DNA from: an uncultured Kordiimonas sp.
GTDB taxonomy: Bacteria; Pseudomonadota; Alphaproteobacteria; Sphingomonadales; Kordiimonadaceae
DNA: 64,000 nt
NCBI GenBank assembly: GCA_947500295.1
Contig: CANMRM010000007.1
Coordinates: 62,001 to 126,000 of the forward strand
Direction of reading: 5' to 3'
Positions 17,235 to 26,424 of the stretch are shown here, piece after piece. Within the stretch, counting starts at the first letter, position 1. Each line of letters starts with the position of its first letter. A program made the translations under genes and the position numbers. Under the pieces are notes generated by a model, which worked only from the letters and a program-made list of their open reading frames with translations, was not told where the DNA came from and did no database searches.

Positions 17235-18626
17235 ATGGCGCGAATTTTTCGCCACCATGTTTCTCCCGTCAAGCTGACACTTGCAGTATTTGACGTGGTC
17301 TTGATTACAGGCAGCGCATTTGCCGCCGAGGCACTTCGCTTTGCTATGCTGGATCTGTCGCTGGACCAAACCGCAACTTCCGTGATCGCCAAGCTGGTCA
17401 TTCCACTTGTCACTTTTCCGATATTGTTGGGCCTGGGTGCGTATCAGTCTGACGCAATGGGTGATTTGCGTGTTTTTTCGGTCAGAATGATTATTGCAAT
17501 GATCGTGAGCCTGCTGTTGCTGGCTGCGTTGGCTTATCTGCTGCCAGTAATTCCACTGTGGCGTTCAATATTGTTGCTGTCTTTCTTGTTCGCTGCTGGC
17601 TTCTTGATGCTAGCCCATACAGTATTCATCCTGTTTGCCACGGACAGTTTTTTGGGGAAAAGGGTCGTTATTCTGGGGGCAGGTGAAGGAGCTCTGGCAG
17701 TTCAGTCTGAAGCGGAAGCAACACCTGATGCGGCCTTAAAAATTATCGATGTTATTGCGGTACCTGGTGATGATGCGGCAATCGCAGATGCTACAGTCCT
17801 CAAGGACATGCGTTCGTTGTCCGAACATGCCGCAGAACTGGACTGTGAACTCATTGTGATTGGAGACAAATTTGAATCAAAGCGATTGCCCATCGATGCG
17901 CTGATCGCCTGCAAGCTGGCAGGTATCCAGATCATGGACCGCCTGACCTTTTTTGAGGAGGTGCGGGGCTATGTTGATCTTGAATCTGTCAAAGCAGACT
18001 GGATCATATTCGCAGAGGGATTCAAGGGTGGTTCCTTGTTGGAACGCGGCCTGAAACGAATTCTGGATATTGCCACCAGTGTTACGCTCCTGATTTTGAC
18101 GTCACCTCTTTTTCTGGCTTGTGCCTTTGCTGTCAAGGTGACCAGCAGAGGTCCAATATTGTATAAGCAGGAGCGGGTTGGACTGAACGGAAAACCTTTC
18201 CATGTACTTAAGTTCCGTAGCATGCGTGTTGACGCAGAAGAGGTAGGGAAACCGCGTTTTGCGTCGGAAAATGACCCGAGAGTGACAAAGGTTGGCAATC
18301 TGCTAAGGCGAACGAGAGCTGACGAAATCCCCCAGGCAATCAACGTCCTGAAAGGCGATATGAGTTTTGTCGGCCCGAGACCGGAAAGACCATACTTTGT
18401 GGATCAGCTGAGCGAAAAAGTGCCTTTTTACCGAGAAAGACACTGTCTGAAACCCGGAATAACCGGCTGGGCGCAGATTCGGTATCCATACGGGGCGTCA
18501 CTTGAAGATTCCCGACGAAAACTCGAATATGACTTATATTATGTAAAGAACTATTCGATATTTCTCGATTTTCTGATTATCTTGCAAACATTGCGGGTCG
18601 TATTGTTTCCTCATGGAGTGCGTTAG
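17235..18626 (+). CDS. XrtA-system sugar transferase (TIGR03013-like polyprenyl phosphoglycosyltransferase)
   Basis: This enzyme should start glycan assembly by moving a sugar-phosphate to undecaprenyl phosphate in the inner membrane. The 463 residues begin with about four transmembrane helices (15-145). A Rossmann-like domain follows (VVILGAGEGALAVQ, about 157-250). Another membrane-associated helix near 275 precedes the catalytic bacterial sugar transferase domain: LYKQERVGLNGKPFHVLKFRSM, RRTRADEIPQAINVLKGDMS, FVGPRPERP and GITGWAQI. The layout matches EpsB-type proteins of exosortase loci. It follows an AGAGGG ribosome site and opens the long polysaccharide gene run. Confidence 0.92.
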   Translation: MARIFRHHVSPVKLTLAVFDVVLITGSAFAAEALRFAMLDLSLDQTATSVIAKLVIPLVTFPILLGLGAYQSDAMGDLRVFSVRMIIAMIVSLLLLAALAYLLPVIPLWRSILLLSFLFAAGFLMLAHTVFILFATDSFLGKRVVILGAGEGALAVQSEAEATPDAALKIIDVIAVPGDDAAIADATVLKDMRSLSEHAAELDCELIVIGDKFESKRLPIDALIACKLAGIQIMDRLTFFEEVRGYVDLESVKADWIIFAEGFKGGSLLERGLKRILDIATSVTLLILTSPLFLACAFAVKVTSRGPILYKQERVGLNGKPFHVLKFRSMRVDAEEVGKPRFASENDPRVTKVGNLLRRTRADEIPQAINVLKGDMSFVGPRPERPYFVDQLSEKVPFYRERHCLKPGITGWAQIRYPYGASLEDSRRKLEYDLYYVKNYSIFLDFLIILQTLRVVLFPHGVR

Positions 18627-18631
18627 CAGCT

Positions 18632-21487
18632 ATGCCGAACCCGAACATTTATCCCCTGTTTAATGCTTTTTGTCAGGTTCTGGCGCCCTTGGGGCGCTTG
18701 CTCAGAAACTGGCGGCTTCGTGTTGCGATTGGTGTGCTGATTGTTGGCTCTGCACATGTTGCAGCGCAAAATGACTTCAAAGATGAGGCCAGGACCCTCA
18801 TTGCCGACAAGAACTATGAAGCTGCCCTGACCCTTATAAACCAAGCGCATGAAAATGGTCGTGCGGACGCCGAAAGCTATCGACTTTTGGCAGATGCCTA
18901 TCTCAATATCGGAAGTGGAATTCCCGCTGAAGCCGCGATTGATCGCGCGCGACAACTCGGCGCCGATTACGCAGCAACCGCTGTACCATTCGCCAAAAGC
19001 CTGCTGATCCAGGGCCAGTATCAAAGAGCGCTGTCCGCTCTTAGAGGCACGACAATTCCAGACAACTTAAGAGGCGAGGTGCTGGTTATCACTGGAGACG
19101 CCCATTTTGCCAACAGAAGCTACGTTGACGCACGGCGTGCATACGAAACGGCAATTGATCAGTATCCCGGTGATTTCCAAGCGTTTCTCGGTCTTGCCCG
19201 GCTCGCCTTAAAGGAAGGGCGCCTGGAAGAAGCCAAAAACCTGGCCGATGCGGCATATGAAAGGTCCCAAGACAACACGATGGTTCAGTATACGCGCGGG
19301 CTGCTCGCACGCTATGCTGGCGAAGATACTCTCGCTGAAAGCTATTTCAATGATGCCATACGGTTGTTCCCGGGCAACCTTATGGCCAATCTTGAGTTGG
19401 CAGGTATCCGCATTAACCAACAACGATATGATGAGGCGGAACAGTTTCTTGACACCGTCTATGCCGCCAATCCTAAAAATCCGATGGCGCTCTACTTGTC
19501 TGGCGTCATTTTGTCGAGCCGTGGTCAGTATGTCGAGGCAGAGGCTTTGCTGAACCGGGCGAGGGCAGCAACGGAAAATTACCTTCCTGCGCTCTACGTT
19601 CGGGGGCTTGTTGCCTATCAACTGGAAAACAACGAAGTAGCGATAGAGCTATTGAGTACCGTGCTGCAGGCTCGGCCGGCCAATCGCACAGCTCGATTGG
19701 CACTCGCCGCTTCCTACCTCCGCCTTCAACAGCCGACAAATGCGTACAACACCATTCTGCCGCTGATTAACCAGGGGCAGGAAGATTCCGCCGTACTGGC
19801 AATGGCTGCGGCCATATTAATTGCGCAAGGTGAAACCGAACGTGGCCGGGCCATGTATGAAAGAGTGGCGGCTCTATCCGGTAGCGAAGGAGAAGCTGCT
19901 GTTACCGGACTGGATACCAAGGTTGCCCTGGCACAGTTTGTTGCTGGCAACTCGGCTGATGCGTTGAGCACGCTGTCGCTTGTGACCACATCACAGGCCG
20001 CCCAAATCAGGGATTTGGGTGTGATGGGCAGCATGCAACTACGTACAAGAGATTATGCAGGCGCACAGATTACGATCGAAAAAATTCTGCGAACAGCTCC
20101 TGACCGTGCGTTGGGATACAATATGAGGGGAACGCTCGAGTTTCAGCAGGGTGAATATGAAGGTGCAATCCAATCATTCACCCAAGCACTGACGCGTAAA
20201 CCCGACTATTATACAGCCTTGAGAAATCGTGCCCTGGCAGCGTTAAACCTCGGCCGGTATGACCAAGCGGAATCTGATCTTGAGCGCCTTCTTGAAGAAG
20301 AGCCAACCGACATTAGGGCAAAGGCAGCCTTGGGAAAGGTGCTGCTGGAAAACAACAAGGCTGAAGAGGCAATCCCATACTTCAGGGAAGCGGTGCGTCT
20401 GGTGCCGGATTCACTGCAGTTGTGGGCCGACTATTCTCAAGCGTTGGCCGATGCCGGTAGCACCACTCGCGCGATCGAAGAAGCGCGTGCGACCGCCGTC
20501 AGAGCATCAGAAAACCCCGCTATCCTGAAGAGAATGGGAGAACTCCTTCTGTCGCTTGATCAGCCGCGGGCAGCAGAGCGACCGCTGTCTCGTTATGCCG
20601 CTTATCGTTTCAATAACGGTGAAGCCCACTTGCTCCATGGGCGCGCCTTGCTCATGACCGGTCTTTACTCCGGTGCTCGCATGGCTTTCCAGCGTGCTGC
20701 GGAGGCCGAAATTCAACCAATCGAGCCAGCTCTGCTGAATTGGTACCTGTTCGCAACGGAAGCATTGGGGCAAAAACTCGAAGAGGCAGAGCAGCGTTTG
20801 CCTTCCTTGAACTCCACCATCCGGCCTGACGACGTTTCGGCAAGTCTCATAGGACAGGTCTTTTTGGATAAGGGTGAACCCGAACTCGCAGCAACAGCGT
20901 TCCGTGAAGCACTGCAGAGACAGTCAAACGACGACTTGGCAATCGGGCTGTCAAGGGCGCTGTATGCCATGGGACTGGCCGACACCGCAGTTGAAGAACT
21001 GGAACAATATGTAGAAGGTCGTGACATCGCGCGCCTGGCGCGCACTGAGCTGGCTCTTCGCTACGAGCAAAATGAGCGTTTTGCCGATGCTGCACTACAG
21101 TATGAACGCCTCCTACAAACCGGCATTGCAGATGCCAATATTGTTGCCAAACTTGCTTTGGTTTACCTGCGCCTCGGGAATCGCGCGAGCAGCCAGTTGG
21201 CCGAGCGCGCCTTTTTGATGGACCCTGAAAATCCACGCATTCTTGATATCACAGGATGGATAGCGCTGCAGGCCGACAGAGAGACCGCAAAGGCAATTGA
21301 GTATCTGGAAAAAGCCGTACGCCGAGCCCCAGGGGAAGCAGTCTACAAGTATCATTTGGGCATTGCTTATCTCGCCAAGGGGGACCGGCGAGCCGCGCGA
21401 AGGGTTTTGCAACAGGCGTTGAATCTGGATGATGATTTTGAAGGCGCTGACGATGCCCGTCGACAGCTCAGGGAACTGTCCTACTGA
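18632..21487 (+). CDS. prsT: PEP-CTERM system TPR-repeat protein PrsT
   Basis: The 951-residue protein has a hydrophobic N-terminal export segment (LRVAIGVLIVGSAHVAAQ, about 29-46). The rest is built almost entirely of tetratricopeptide repeats, recurring about every 34 residues as in ALTLINQAHENGRADAESYR and AAFQFTQALTRKPDY-like units. This matches PrsT (TIGR02917 from memory), a constant member of exosortase/PEP-CTERM exopolysaccharide loci. It is probably periplasmic or lipid-linked and may scaffold the synthesis and export machinery; its exact role is not established. It begins five bases after the sugar transferase gene. Confidence 0.9.
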   Translation: MPNPNIYPLFNAFCQVLAPLGRLLRNWRLRVAIGVLIVGSAHVAAQNDFKDEARTLIADKNYEAALTLINQAHENGRADAESYRLLADAYLNIGSGIPAEAAIDRARQLGADYAATAVPFAKSLLIQGQYQRALSALRGTTIPDNLRGEVLVITGDAHFANRSYVDARRAYETAIDQYPGDFQAFLGLARLALKEGRLEEAKNLADAAYERSQDNTMVQYTRGLLARYAGEDTLAESYFNDAIRLFPGNLMANLELAGIRINQQRYDEAEQFLDTVYAANPKNPMALYLSGVILSSRGQYVEAEALLNRARAATENYLPALYVRGLVAYQLENNEVAIELLSTVLQARPANRTARLALAASYLRLQQPTNAYNTILPLINQGQEDSAVLAMAAAILIAQGETERGRAMYERVAALSGSEGEAAVTGLDTKVALAQFVAGNSADALSTLSLVTTSQAAQIRDLGVMGSMQLRTRDYAGAQITIEKILRTAPDRALGYNMRGTLEFQQGEYEGAIQSFTQALTRKPDYYTALRNRALAALNLGRYDQAESDLERLLEEEPTDIRAKAALGKVLLENNKAEEAIPYFREAVRLVPDSLQLWADYSQALADAGSTTRAIEEARATAVRASENPAILKRMGELLLSLDQPRAAERPLSRYAAYRFNNGEAHLLHGRALLMTGLYSGARMAFQRAAEAEIQPIEPALLNWYLFATEALGQKLEEAEQRLPSLNSTIRPDDVSASLIGQVFLDKGEPELAATAFREALQRQSNDDLAIGLSRALYAMGLADTAVEELEQYVEGRDIARLARTELALRYEQNERFADAALQYERLLQTGIADANIVAKLALVYLRLGNRASSQLAERAFLMDPENPRILDITGWIALQADRETAKAIEYLEKAVRRAPGEAVYKYHLGIAYLAKGDRRAARRVLQQALNLDDDFEGADDARRQLRELSY

Positions 21488-21520
21488 ATAAGGACTTGGG
21501 ATCAAGTGACGAGGTGTGGC

Positions 21521-22762
21521 GTGACCGATGACGAACCCTGTCAGGTTATCAGAATACTTGTTTTTTCTTCGCTGTACCCACATGAAGGCGAACCAACATT
21601 AGGGGTGTTTGTTCGCAACAGACTGCAACATCTGATAAGCGATACTGACGTCAGTGCAACAGTCATGGCGCCAGTCCCATGGTTCCCATTCAAGTCTGAA
21701 ATATTTGGCCGATACGGCCGGGCTGCCAGGGCGTCCCGCCAATCCGTTGACGGTGGAATCCCGGTCTATCATCCAAGGTTTCTGGTAATTCCGAAGATTG
21801 GTATGCATCTTACACCCTTGTTTATGGCCTGGTCCGCAAGGCGCATGCTCAAAAAAATGCAGAAACATGGTGTCACATTTGATTTGATAGATGCTCACTA
21901 CCTGTATCCCGACGGTGTCGCAGCAGCAAAACTCGCAAAACGATTCAAGCTTCCTTTCATCGTGACAGCCCGCGGCAGTGATGTGACACAAATTGGCGCA
22001 ATAGCCAGCGCCCGAAGCAAGATTGTGAGTGCCTGTCGCGCTGCCCGGCATGTGATTACGGTAAGCCAGTCTTTGAAAGACCGGCTTGTGGAAATGGGCG
22101 TTGATGCTGGGCATGTCACCAGCCTTAGGAATGGTATTGATTCTGAACGGTTTGCTCCTGTCGCAGATGCAAGAATGGTCGTCTGCAACGAAACAGGTCT
22201 GGACGCCACCAAGAAAATCGTGGTGTTTGCGGGCTGGTTAATTCCTCGCAAAAGAGTGGATATAGTAATTGAGGCAATCTCAAAGCTGCCCGATGTCCAG
22301 GGTGTGATTGTAGGGGACGGCCCGCTGAAGTCTGACTTGCTGGAGCAGGTGGAACAACTTCAATTGACCAACAGGGTGGCGTTTGTAGGCCAAAAGCAAC
22401 CCGAGGAAATGCCGAGGTACCTCTCGGCTGGTGACGTTTTTTGTTTACCTTCTGAGCGAGAGGGATGGGCCAATGTGATGCTGGAATCCATGGCATGTGG
22501 TGTTCCGGTTGTGGCTAGAGGTGTAGATGGCGCTGTTGAATTAATCCAAAAGGACAATGTTGGGAGACTGGTAGCAGGTGATGACCCGGTCAAATATGCT
22601 GAAGCAATACGTTCTGTCCTGGACGAAAATTCCAGTAAAAGCGAGGTGCGAGAGTATGCAAAGCGTTTTGGGTGGCGGGCGACCTCGCTGGGTCAGTTGA
22701 ACCTATTCAAGAAAGCAATACAACCAAACCAACCTGGGTTAGATGAAAGTGGTGAATCATGA
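21521..22762 (+). CDS. Glycosyltransferase family 4 protein
   Basis: The protein has 413 residues from a GTG with GAGG well placed before it; a GTG at 21506 would add five residues. The GT-B fold is clear. The N-terminal domain begins ILVFSSLYPHEGEPTLGVFV and holds DLIDAHYLYPDG and ITVSQSLKDRL. The C-terminal nucleotide-sugar domain has FAGWLIPRKRVDIVIEAI, GVIVGDGP, VAFVGQKQPEEMPRYLSAGD and the catalytic-site segment SEREGWANVMLESMACGVPV. It should add a sugar to the lipid-linked exopolysaccharide. The donor is not predictable. Its last bases overlap the galE start (ATGA). Confidence 0.88.
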   Translation: MTDDEPCQVIRILVFSSLYPHEGEPTLGVFVRNRLQHLISDTDVSATVMAPVPWFPFKSEIFGRYGRAARASRQSVDGGIPVYHPRFLVIPKIGMHLTPLFMAWSARRMLKKMQKHGVTFDLIDAHYLYPDGVAAAKLAKRFKLPFIVTARGSDVTQIGAIASARSKIVSACRAARHVITVSQSLKDRLVEMGVDAGHVTSLRNGIDSERFAPVADARMVVCNETGLDATKKIVVFAGWLIPRKRVDIVIEAISKLPDVQGVIVGDGPLKSDLLEQVEQLQLTNRVAFVGQKQPEEMPRYLSAGDVFCLPSEREGWANVMLESMACGVPVVARGVDGAVELIQKDNVGRLVAGDDPVKYAEAIRSVLDENSSKSEVREYAKRFGWRATSLGQLNLFKKAIQPNQPGLDESGES

Positions 22763-23754
22763 AAAAAACGGTTAATGGCCCGGTTTTGGTAACTGGTGGA
22801 GCAGGGTATATTGGTGGGCAAACCGTTCTTTCACTTCTCGATGCTGGCGTTGAGGTCTGTGTTATTGATGATCTTAGCACGGGAAAGATGCGACCATTCC
22901 ATAACGATGTGCGGTTTTATGAAGGCCGGATTCATGACGAAAAATTGCTGGGTACAATATTCAGTGAGCGACCGATAACGGCGATAATGCACTTTGCTGG
23001 TTCAATTAAAGTGGATGAATCAGTCTCTAACCCTCTGAAATATTATGAAAATAATACTGAAGGAAGTCGGCGATTAATAGACGCATCTATTAAAGCGGGT
23101 GTGAAGGATTTTATTTTTTCTTCCACGGCAGCTGTGTACGGGACCACGGATGACAAACCCGTTGGAGAAACAGCCAGTACAGTGCCTTTGAACCCCTACG
23201 GCTGGTCCAAACTTTTTACAGAACAGCAACTGAAAGACACGTCTCGTGTTTCAGGCATGCGTTACGGTATTTTTCGGTATTTCAACGTTGCCGGAGCGGA
23301 TAGCGACATGCGGCATGGGCAGTTTACCAAAAATCCTTCGCATCTGATTGGGCGTTCAATAAACGCGTTGCTGGAAAGTTCGCCGCCCCTCACCATTTTT
23401 GGAAACACATTACCAACCTCGGATGGAACTGGCGTAAGGGACTATATCCATGTTCAGGACGTTGCCTCTGCGCATGTGGCGCTTTTGGCATCGATGCAGA
23501 AACATGCGGCTTCCTATCTTTTTAACCTTGGATACGGACAGGGAAGCAGTGTTCTGGATATTGTGCGGGAGCTGGAAAAAGAAGTTGGCAAAGCTGTTCC
23601 GTTTGAGTTTGGCCCCCCGCGGGATGGCGAGGCGCCCTCAGTGGTTGCTGATGTGAGTGGGTTAATGGCAAGCTTGGATTGGCAGCCGGAATTCAACGAT
23701 TTGCGCAAAACGCTCCGATCGGCTTATAATTGGTCGATGGAGCAACAGGAGTAG
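22759..23754 (+). CDS. galE: UDP-glucose 4-epimerase
   Basis: GalE interconverts UDP-glucose and UDP-galactose and would supply UDP-Gal to the exopolysaccharide pathway. The 331 residues show the NAD-binding motif TGGAGYIGG (12-20), SSTAAVYG (121-128) and the catalytic YGWSK with Y147 and K151, typical of extended short-chain dehydrogenases. RYFNVAGAD and GTGVRDYIHVQDV are the usual epimerase signatures. It is translationally coupled to the glycosyltransferase gene upstream. A related UDP-N-acetylhexosamine epimerase activity cannot be excluded. Confidence 0.9.
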   Translation: MKKTVNGPVLVTGGAGYIGGQTVLSLLDAGVEVCVIDDLSTGKMRPFHNDVRFYEGRIHDEKLLGTIFSERPITAIMHFAGSIKVDESVSNPLKYYENNTEGSRRLIDASIKAGVKDFIFSSTAAVYGTTDDKPVGETASTVPLNPYGWSKLFTEQQLKDTSRVSGMRYGIFRYFNVAGADSDMRHGQFTKNPSHLIGRSINALLESSPPLTIFGNTLPTSDGTGVRDYIHVQDVASAHVALLASMQKHAASYLFNLGYGQGSSVLDIVRELEKEVGKAVPFEFGPPRDGEAPSVVADVSGLMASLDWQPEFNDLRKTLRSAYNWSMEQQE

Positions 23755-23758
23755 GTTT

Positions 23759-23947
23759 TTGGACACCCTATACTTTGCCGGATTTTGCGTCTTGATTTCC
23801 CTGATCATTCTGTGGGGTTACAAGAAAGACGATCATGCTGAGTTTAACGACGGCCTTGGCAATAAGAAGTTTTCACCGAAGAAGCCGGACGCGGAACGTT
23901 CCATCAAAACTGACGAAGAAGACACACCTAGGGCTAATCTTCTGTAA
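23759..23947 (+). CDS. Small single-helix membrane protein, unknown
   Basis: A 62-residue reading frame starts at a TTG right after galE, with AGGAGTAGG as ribosome site. It has one N-terminal transmembrane helix (YFAGFCVLISLIILWGY, about 4-21) and a hydrophilic, Lys/Asp/Glu-rich tail. I do not recognise a family. Its place between galE and the exporter gene suggests a small accessory of the polysaccharide system. Coding reality is supported by the ribosome site and sensible protein composition, but the TTG start and short length keep this uncertain. Confidence 0.5.
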   Translation: MDTLYFAGFCVLISLIILWGYKKDDHAEFNDGLGNKKFSPKKPDAERSIKTDEEDTPRANLL

Positions 23948-24078
23948 TTGTTGCTGTAATTTACTCAGCAAGTGTGGTTAATACTTGATTTACTCCATAA
24001 AAAATGGCCAAATAGCCCCCTGTATTGCTGCTTTTATGTAGGCGCGTGGGGGCCGCGGCTTTAAATGAGTGTTTTTTT

Positions 24079-24714
24079 ATGACGCGCAATCTGTGTATTC
24101 GGCTCGCTGCATGTATTTTTTTGGGTCTTGGCCTTGCGGGCTGCGACCTCTTGCGAATTCATGAATCTTTGCCCCCGGCTCCGTTTGTACCGCCGGACGA
24201 GGGACCCGGTCCAAGTTACCTGATTGGGCCGCTGGACGGGATCAATGTTTTTGTTTGGCGAAATCCGGAATTGACGGTTGGAGTGACAGTTCGGCCGGAT
24301 GGCAGGCTTTCTATGCCACTGATTGACGACTTGCCGGCAACGGGTAAAACGCCGAGTGACCTGGCTCGTGACATCGAAGAGGAACTCAGTGTCTATATTC
24401 AGCAGCCAATCGTTACGGTTGTTGTTAATGGCTTTAATGGACCGTTTTCCCAGCAGGTCAGGGTGCTTGGCGAAGCGGGAACGCCGCAAGCTATCCCCTA
24501 CCGGGCAAATATGACGTTGCTGGATGTCATGATTCAGGTGGGCGGACTGACAGAGTTTGCCGCGGGCGACCGCGCGACACTTGTCCGCTTTGAAGACGGT
24601 GAGCAGAAGGAATACCGCCTTAAGATTGAAAGTTTGATCAAAGACGGCGATATTAATGCCAACGTAAAAATTCTACCGGGGGATGTGCTTATAATTCCGG
24701 AGAGCTTCTTGTAA
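24079..24714 (+). CDS. XrtA-system polysaccharide export lipoprotein (Wza/KpsD-like)
   Basis: This protein should form the outer-membrane exit for the polysaccharide. It has 211 residues from the ATG at 24079, chosen because it gives a correct lipoprotein signal: a hydrophobic run ending LGLAGC with lipidated Cys22. Next is the polysaccharide export domain (YLIGPLDGINVFVWRNPELT, VTVRPDGRLSMPLID), then a SLBB-like domain (VRVLGEAGTPQAIPYRANMT, LLDVMIQVGG). It ends in KILPGDVLIIPESFL as in TIGR03027-type exporters. The 131 bases before it hold an inverted repeat (TTGCTG/CAGCAA at 23951-23971) and possibly a separate promoter. Confidence 0.9.
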   Translation: MTRNLCIRLAACIFLGLGLAGCDLLRIHESLPPAPFVPPDEGPGPSYLIGPLDGINVFVWRNPELTVGVTVRPDGRLSMPLIDDLPATGKTPSDLARDIEEELSVYIQQPIVTVVVNGFNGPFSQQVRVLGEAGTPQAIPYRANMTLLDVMIQVGGLTEFAAGDRATLVRFEDGEQKEYRLKIESLIKDGDINANVKILPGDVLIIPESFL

Positions 24715-24761
24715 GCGGCAGAATTGTCGAGGCCCAGATAGGCCGACAGCGGAGAAGGTAA

Positions 24762-26384
24762 ATGGCGTCAGTTAATTTCGGATTACACGAGGTTTATCAA
24801 CAGATTAAGTCTGTTGCTTACGGTATTTGGCGCAAGCGCTGGTATATGATGGCTACGACGTGGCTGATTTGCCTCGTGGGGTGGGGCGCAGTATCAACAA
24901 TGCCGTACCGATACGAATCAAGCGCACAGATTTTCGTAAACACTGAAACGATTCTGCCTTCGATCGTTAGGGGCTTCAATATCAATATTGATGTGTCGCG
25001 CCGGATCGAAGCCGTGAAGAACCAGCTTGTTACGCGGCCCAATCTGGAAAAAATCATCCGCCGTTCGGAATACCTGGAGAGGCTCGCCAACAATGATGCT
25101 GCGCTTAATCAGCTCGTTGCAGATATGCAAAGTGATATCAGTATTGCTGCGCTTCAGGGCAGCATGTATCGCATCGAGTATGAAAACGGGGATGGACGTC
25201 TCAGTGATAGACAAAGGGCTGAGGTTGCACGCAACGTTGTGAACAATTTGCTGTCTATCTTTTTGGAAGGCAGTAGTGAAGGCGGAGACGGAAGTAGCGA
25301 GAATGCTGTTGAGTTTCTTGACCAGCAGATTCAGGATTATGAAGAGCGCTTGAGCGCTGCTGAGCAACTGCATGCCCAGTTTAAGCAGGAAAACATCGAT
25401 TTTCTGGGCGGGGAAGGTGCCTTTCTATCCAGACGCGATGAAGCTAAAGAGCAGCTGAGAGACACCCGTAGCAAGCTTGGTGAGTTCCGCGTTGCATTGG
25501 ATACTCTCCAGGAGCAGATCAAGAATGTGCCTGCGACGATACGCGAGGCTAAATCGTCTAGAACTCGTGGAGTGGGGTCAGATGACCCGTTGCAGGATCG
25601 CATTAACGAGCAGCAGAAGAAGCTCGATAACCTCCGAAACCTTGGATACAAAGACCTGCATCCTGATGTGCGAAATGTTTCGCGTCAGCTTGAGTTGCTG
25701 AAAGCCGAGCAGAAACAAGAGCAGGAAGCGCTTGCTCAGGAATTGTCTGATAGTGCTGAAGCGGGAAAGAGCTCAAACTTCACTACAGAGACACCAAATC
25801 GCCTGTATGAACAACTGATGTTCAATATCATTGATACGCGGACCCAGATTAAGACTTTCGAGCAGCGTGAAGTGGAGCAGCAGAAGCTGGTTGCTGAGCT
25901 TGAAGAAAAAGCCAAGCGTGTTCCTGAAATTCAGGCGAGAGAAAGCCAGCTGCAGCGAGATTTTGCACAGCTACGAAGCTTCTATAATGACCTGCTGGAT
26001 AGAAAGCAGGATCTGGACCTGCAGGCGGATGTTGAAAGCGCTGATGGGGCAGTAAGCCTCAGGGTCGTCGAGCAGCCCAATTTACCCACACGACCGAGTG
26101 GTCCGAACAGGCTTTTGTTCATGAGTGGAATGCTCGTATTCGCCCTGATGGCAGGTGTTGGCTTTGCCTTGGTTCTGTCGGTACTAAGGCCTGTTGTGTT
26201 GACCGTGGAACAGCTCCGTTCTCAGTTTGATCTTAATATTTTGGGCAATGTTTCTCGATCCTTGTCTGAAGAAGAGACCAAACAACGAAGCATTGAATTG
26301 TTGATGTTTGCTGGCGCCACAGCTCTGCTTTTCATTGTGTTTGCTGGTTTTGTTGTGTTCGACATGATTGGGGGGACTGGTTAA
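24762..26384 (+). CDS. XrtA-system chain length determinant (Wzz-like)
   Basis: The 540-residue inner-membrane protein sets glycan chain length and links synthesis to export. A first transmembrane helix (about 29-48) follows a short cytoplasmic start. The periplasmic part begins with the Wzz domain (YESSAQIFVNTETILPSIV). A long coiled coil covers about 180-400, then comes the GNVR-like region LRSFYNDLLDRKQDLDLQ, the Pro-rich PNLPTRPSGPNRL and the second helix (about 447-470). A third helix sits near the C terminus (about 512-535). The layout fits TIGR03007. GGAGAAGG precedes the ATG. The partner kinase gene follows 40 bases later. Confidence 0.9.
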   Translation: MASVNFGLHEVYQQIKSVAYGIWRKRWYMMATTWLICLVGWGAVSTMPYRYESSAQIFVNTETILPSIVRGFNINIDVSRRIEAVKNQLVTRPNLEKIIRRSEYLERLANNDAALNQLVADMQSDISIAALQGSMYRIEYENGDGRLSDRQRAEVARNVVNNLLSIFLEGSSEGGDGSSENAVEFLDQQIQDYEERLSAAEQLHAQFKQENIDFLGGEGAFLSRRDEAKEQLRDTRSKLGEFRVALDTLQEQIKNVPATIREAKSSRTRGVGSDDPLQDRINEQQKKLDNLRNLGYKDLHPDVRNVSRQLELLKAEQKQEQEALAQELSDSAEAGKSSNFTTETPNRLYEQLMFNIIDTRTQIKTFEQREVEQQKLVAELEEKAKRVPEIQARESQLQRDFAQLRSFYNDLLDRKQDLDLQADVESADGAVSLRVVEQPNLPTRPSGPNRLLFMSGMLVFALMAGVGFALVLSVLRPVVLTVEQLRSQFDLNILGNVSRSLSEEETKQRSIELLMFAGATALLFIVFAGFVVFDMIGGTG

Positions 26385-26424
26385 TCTCGGCGGATAGTTC
26401 CGCTCTTGATGAGTTTTGATTCGC

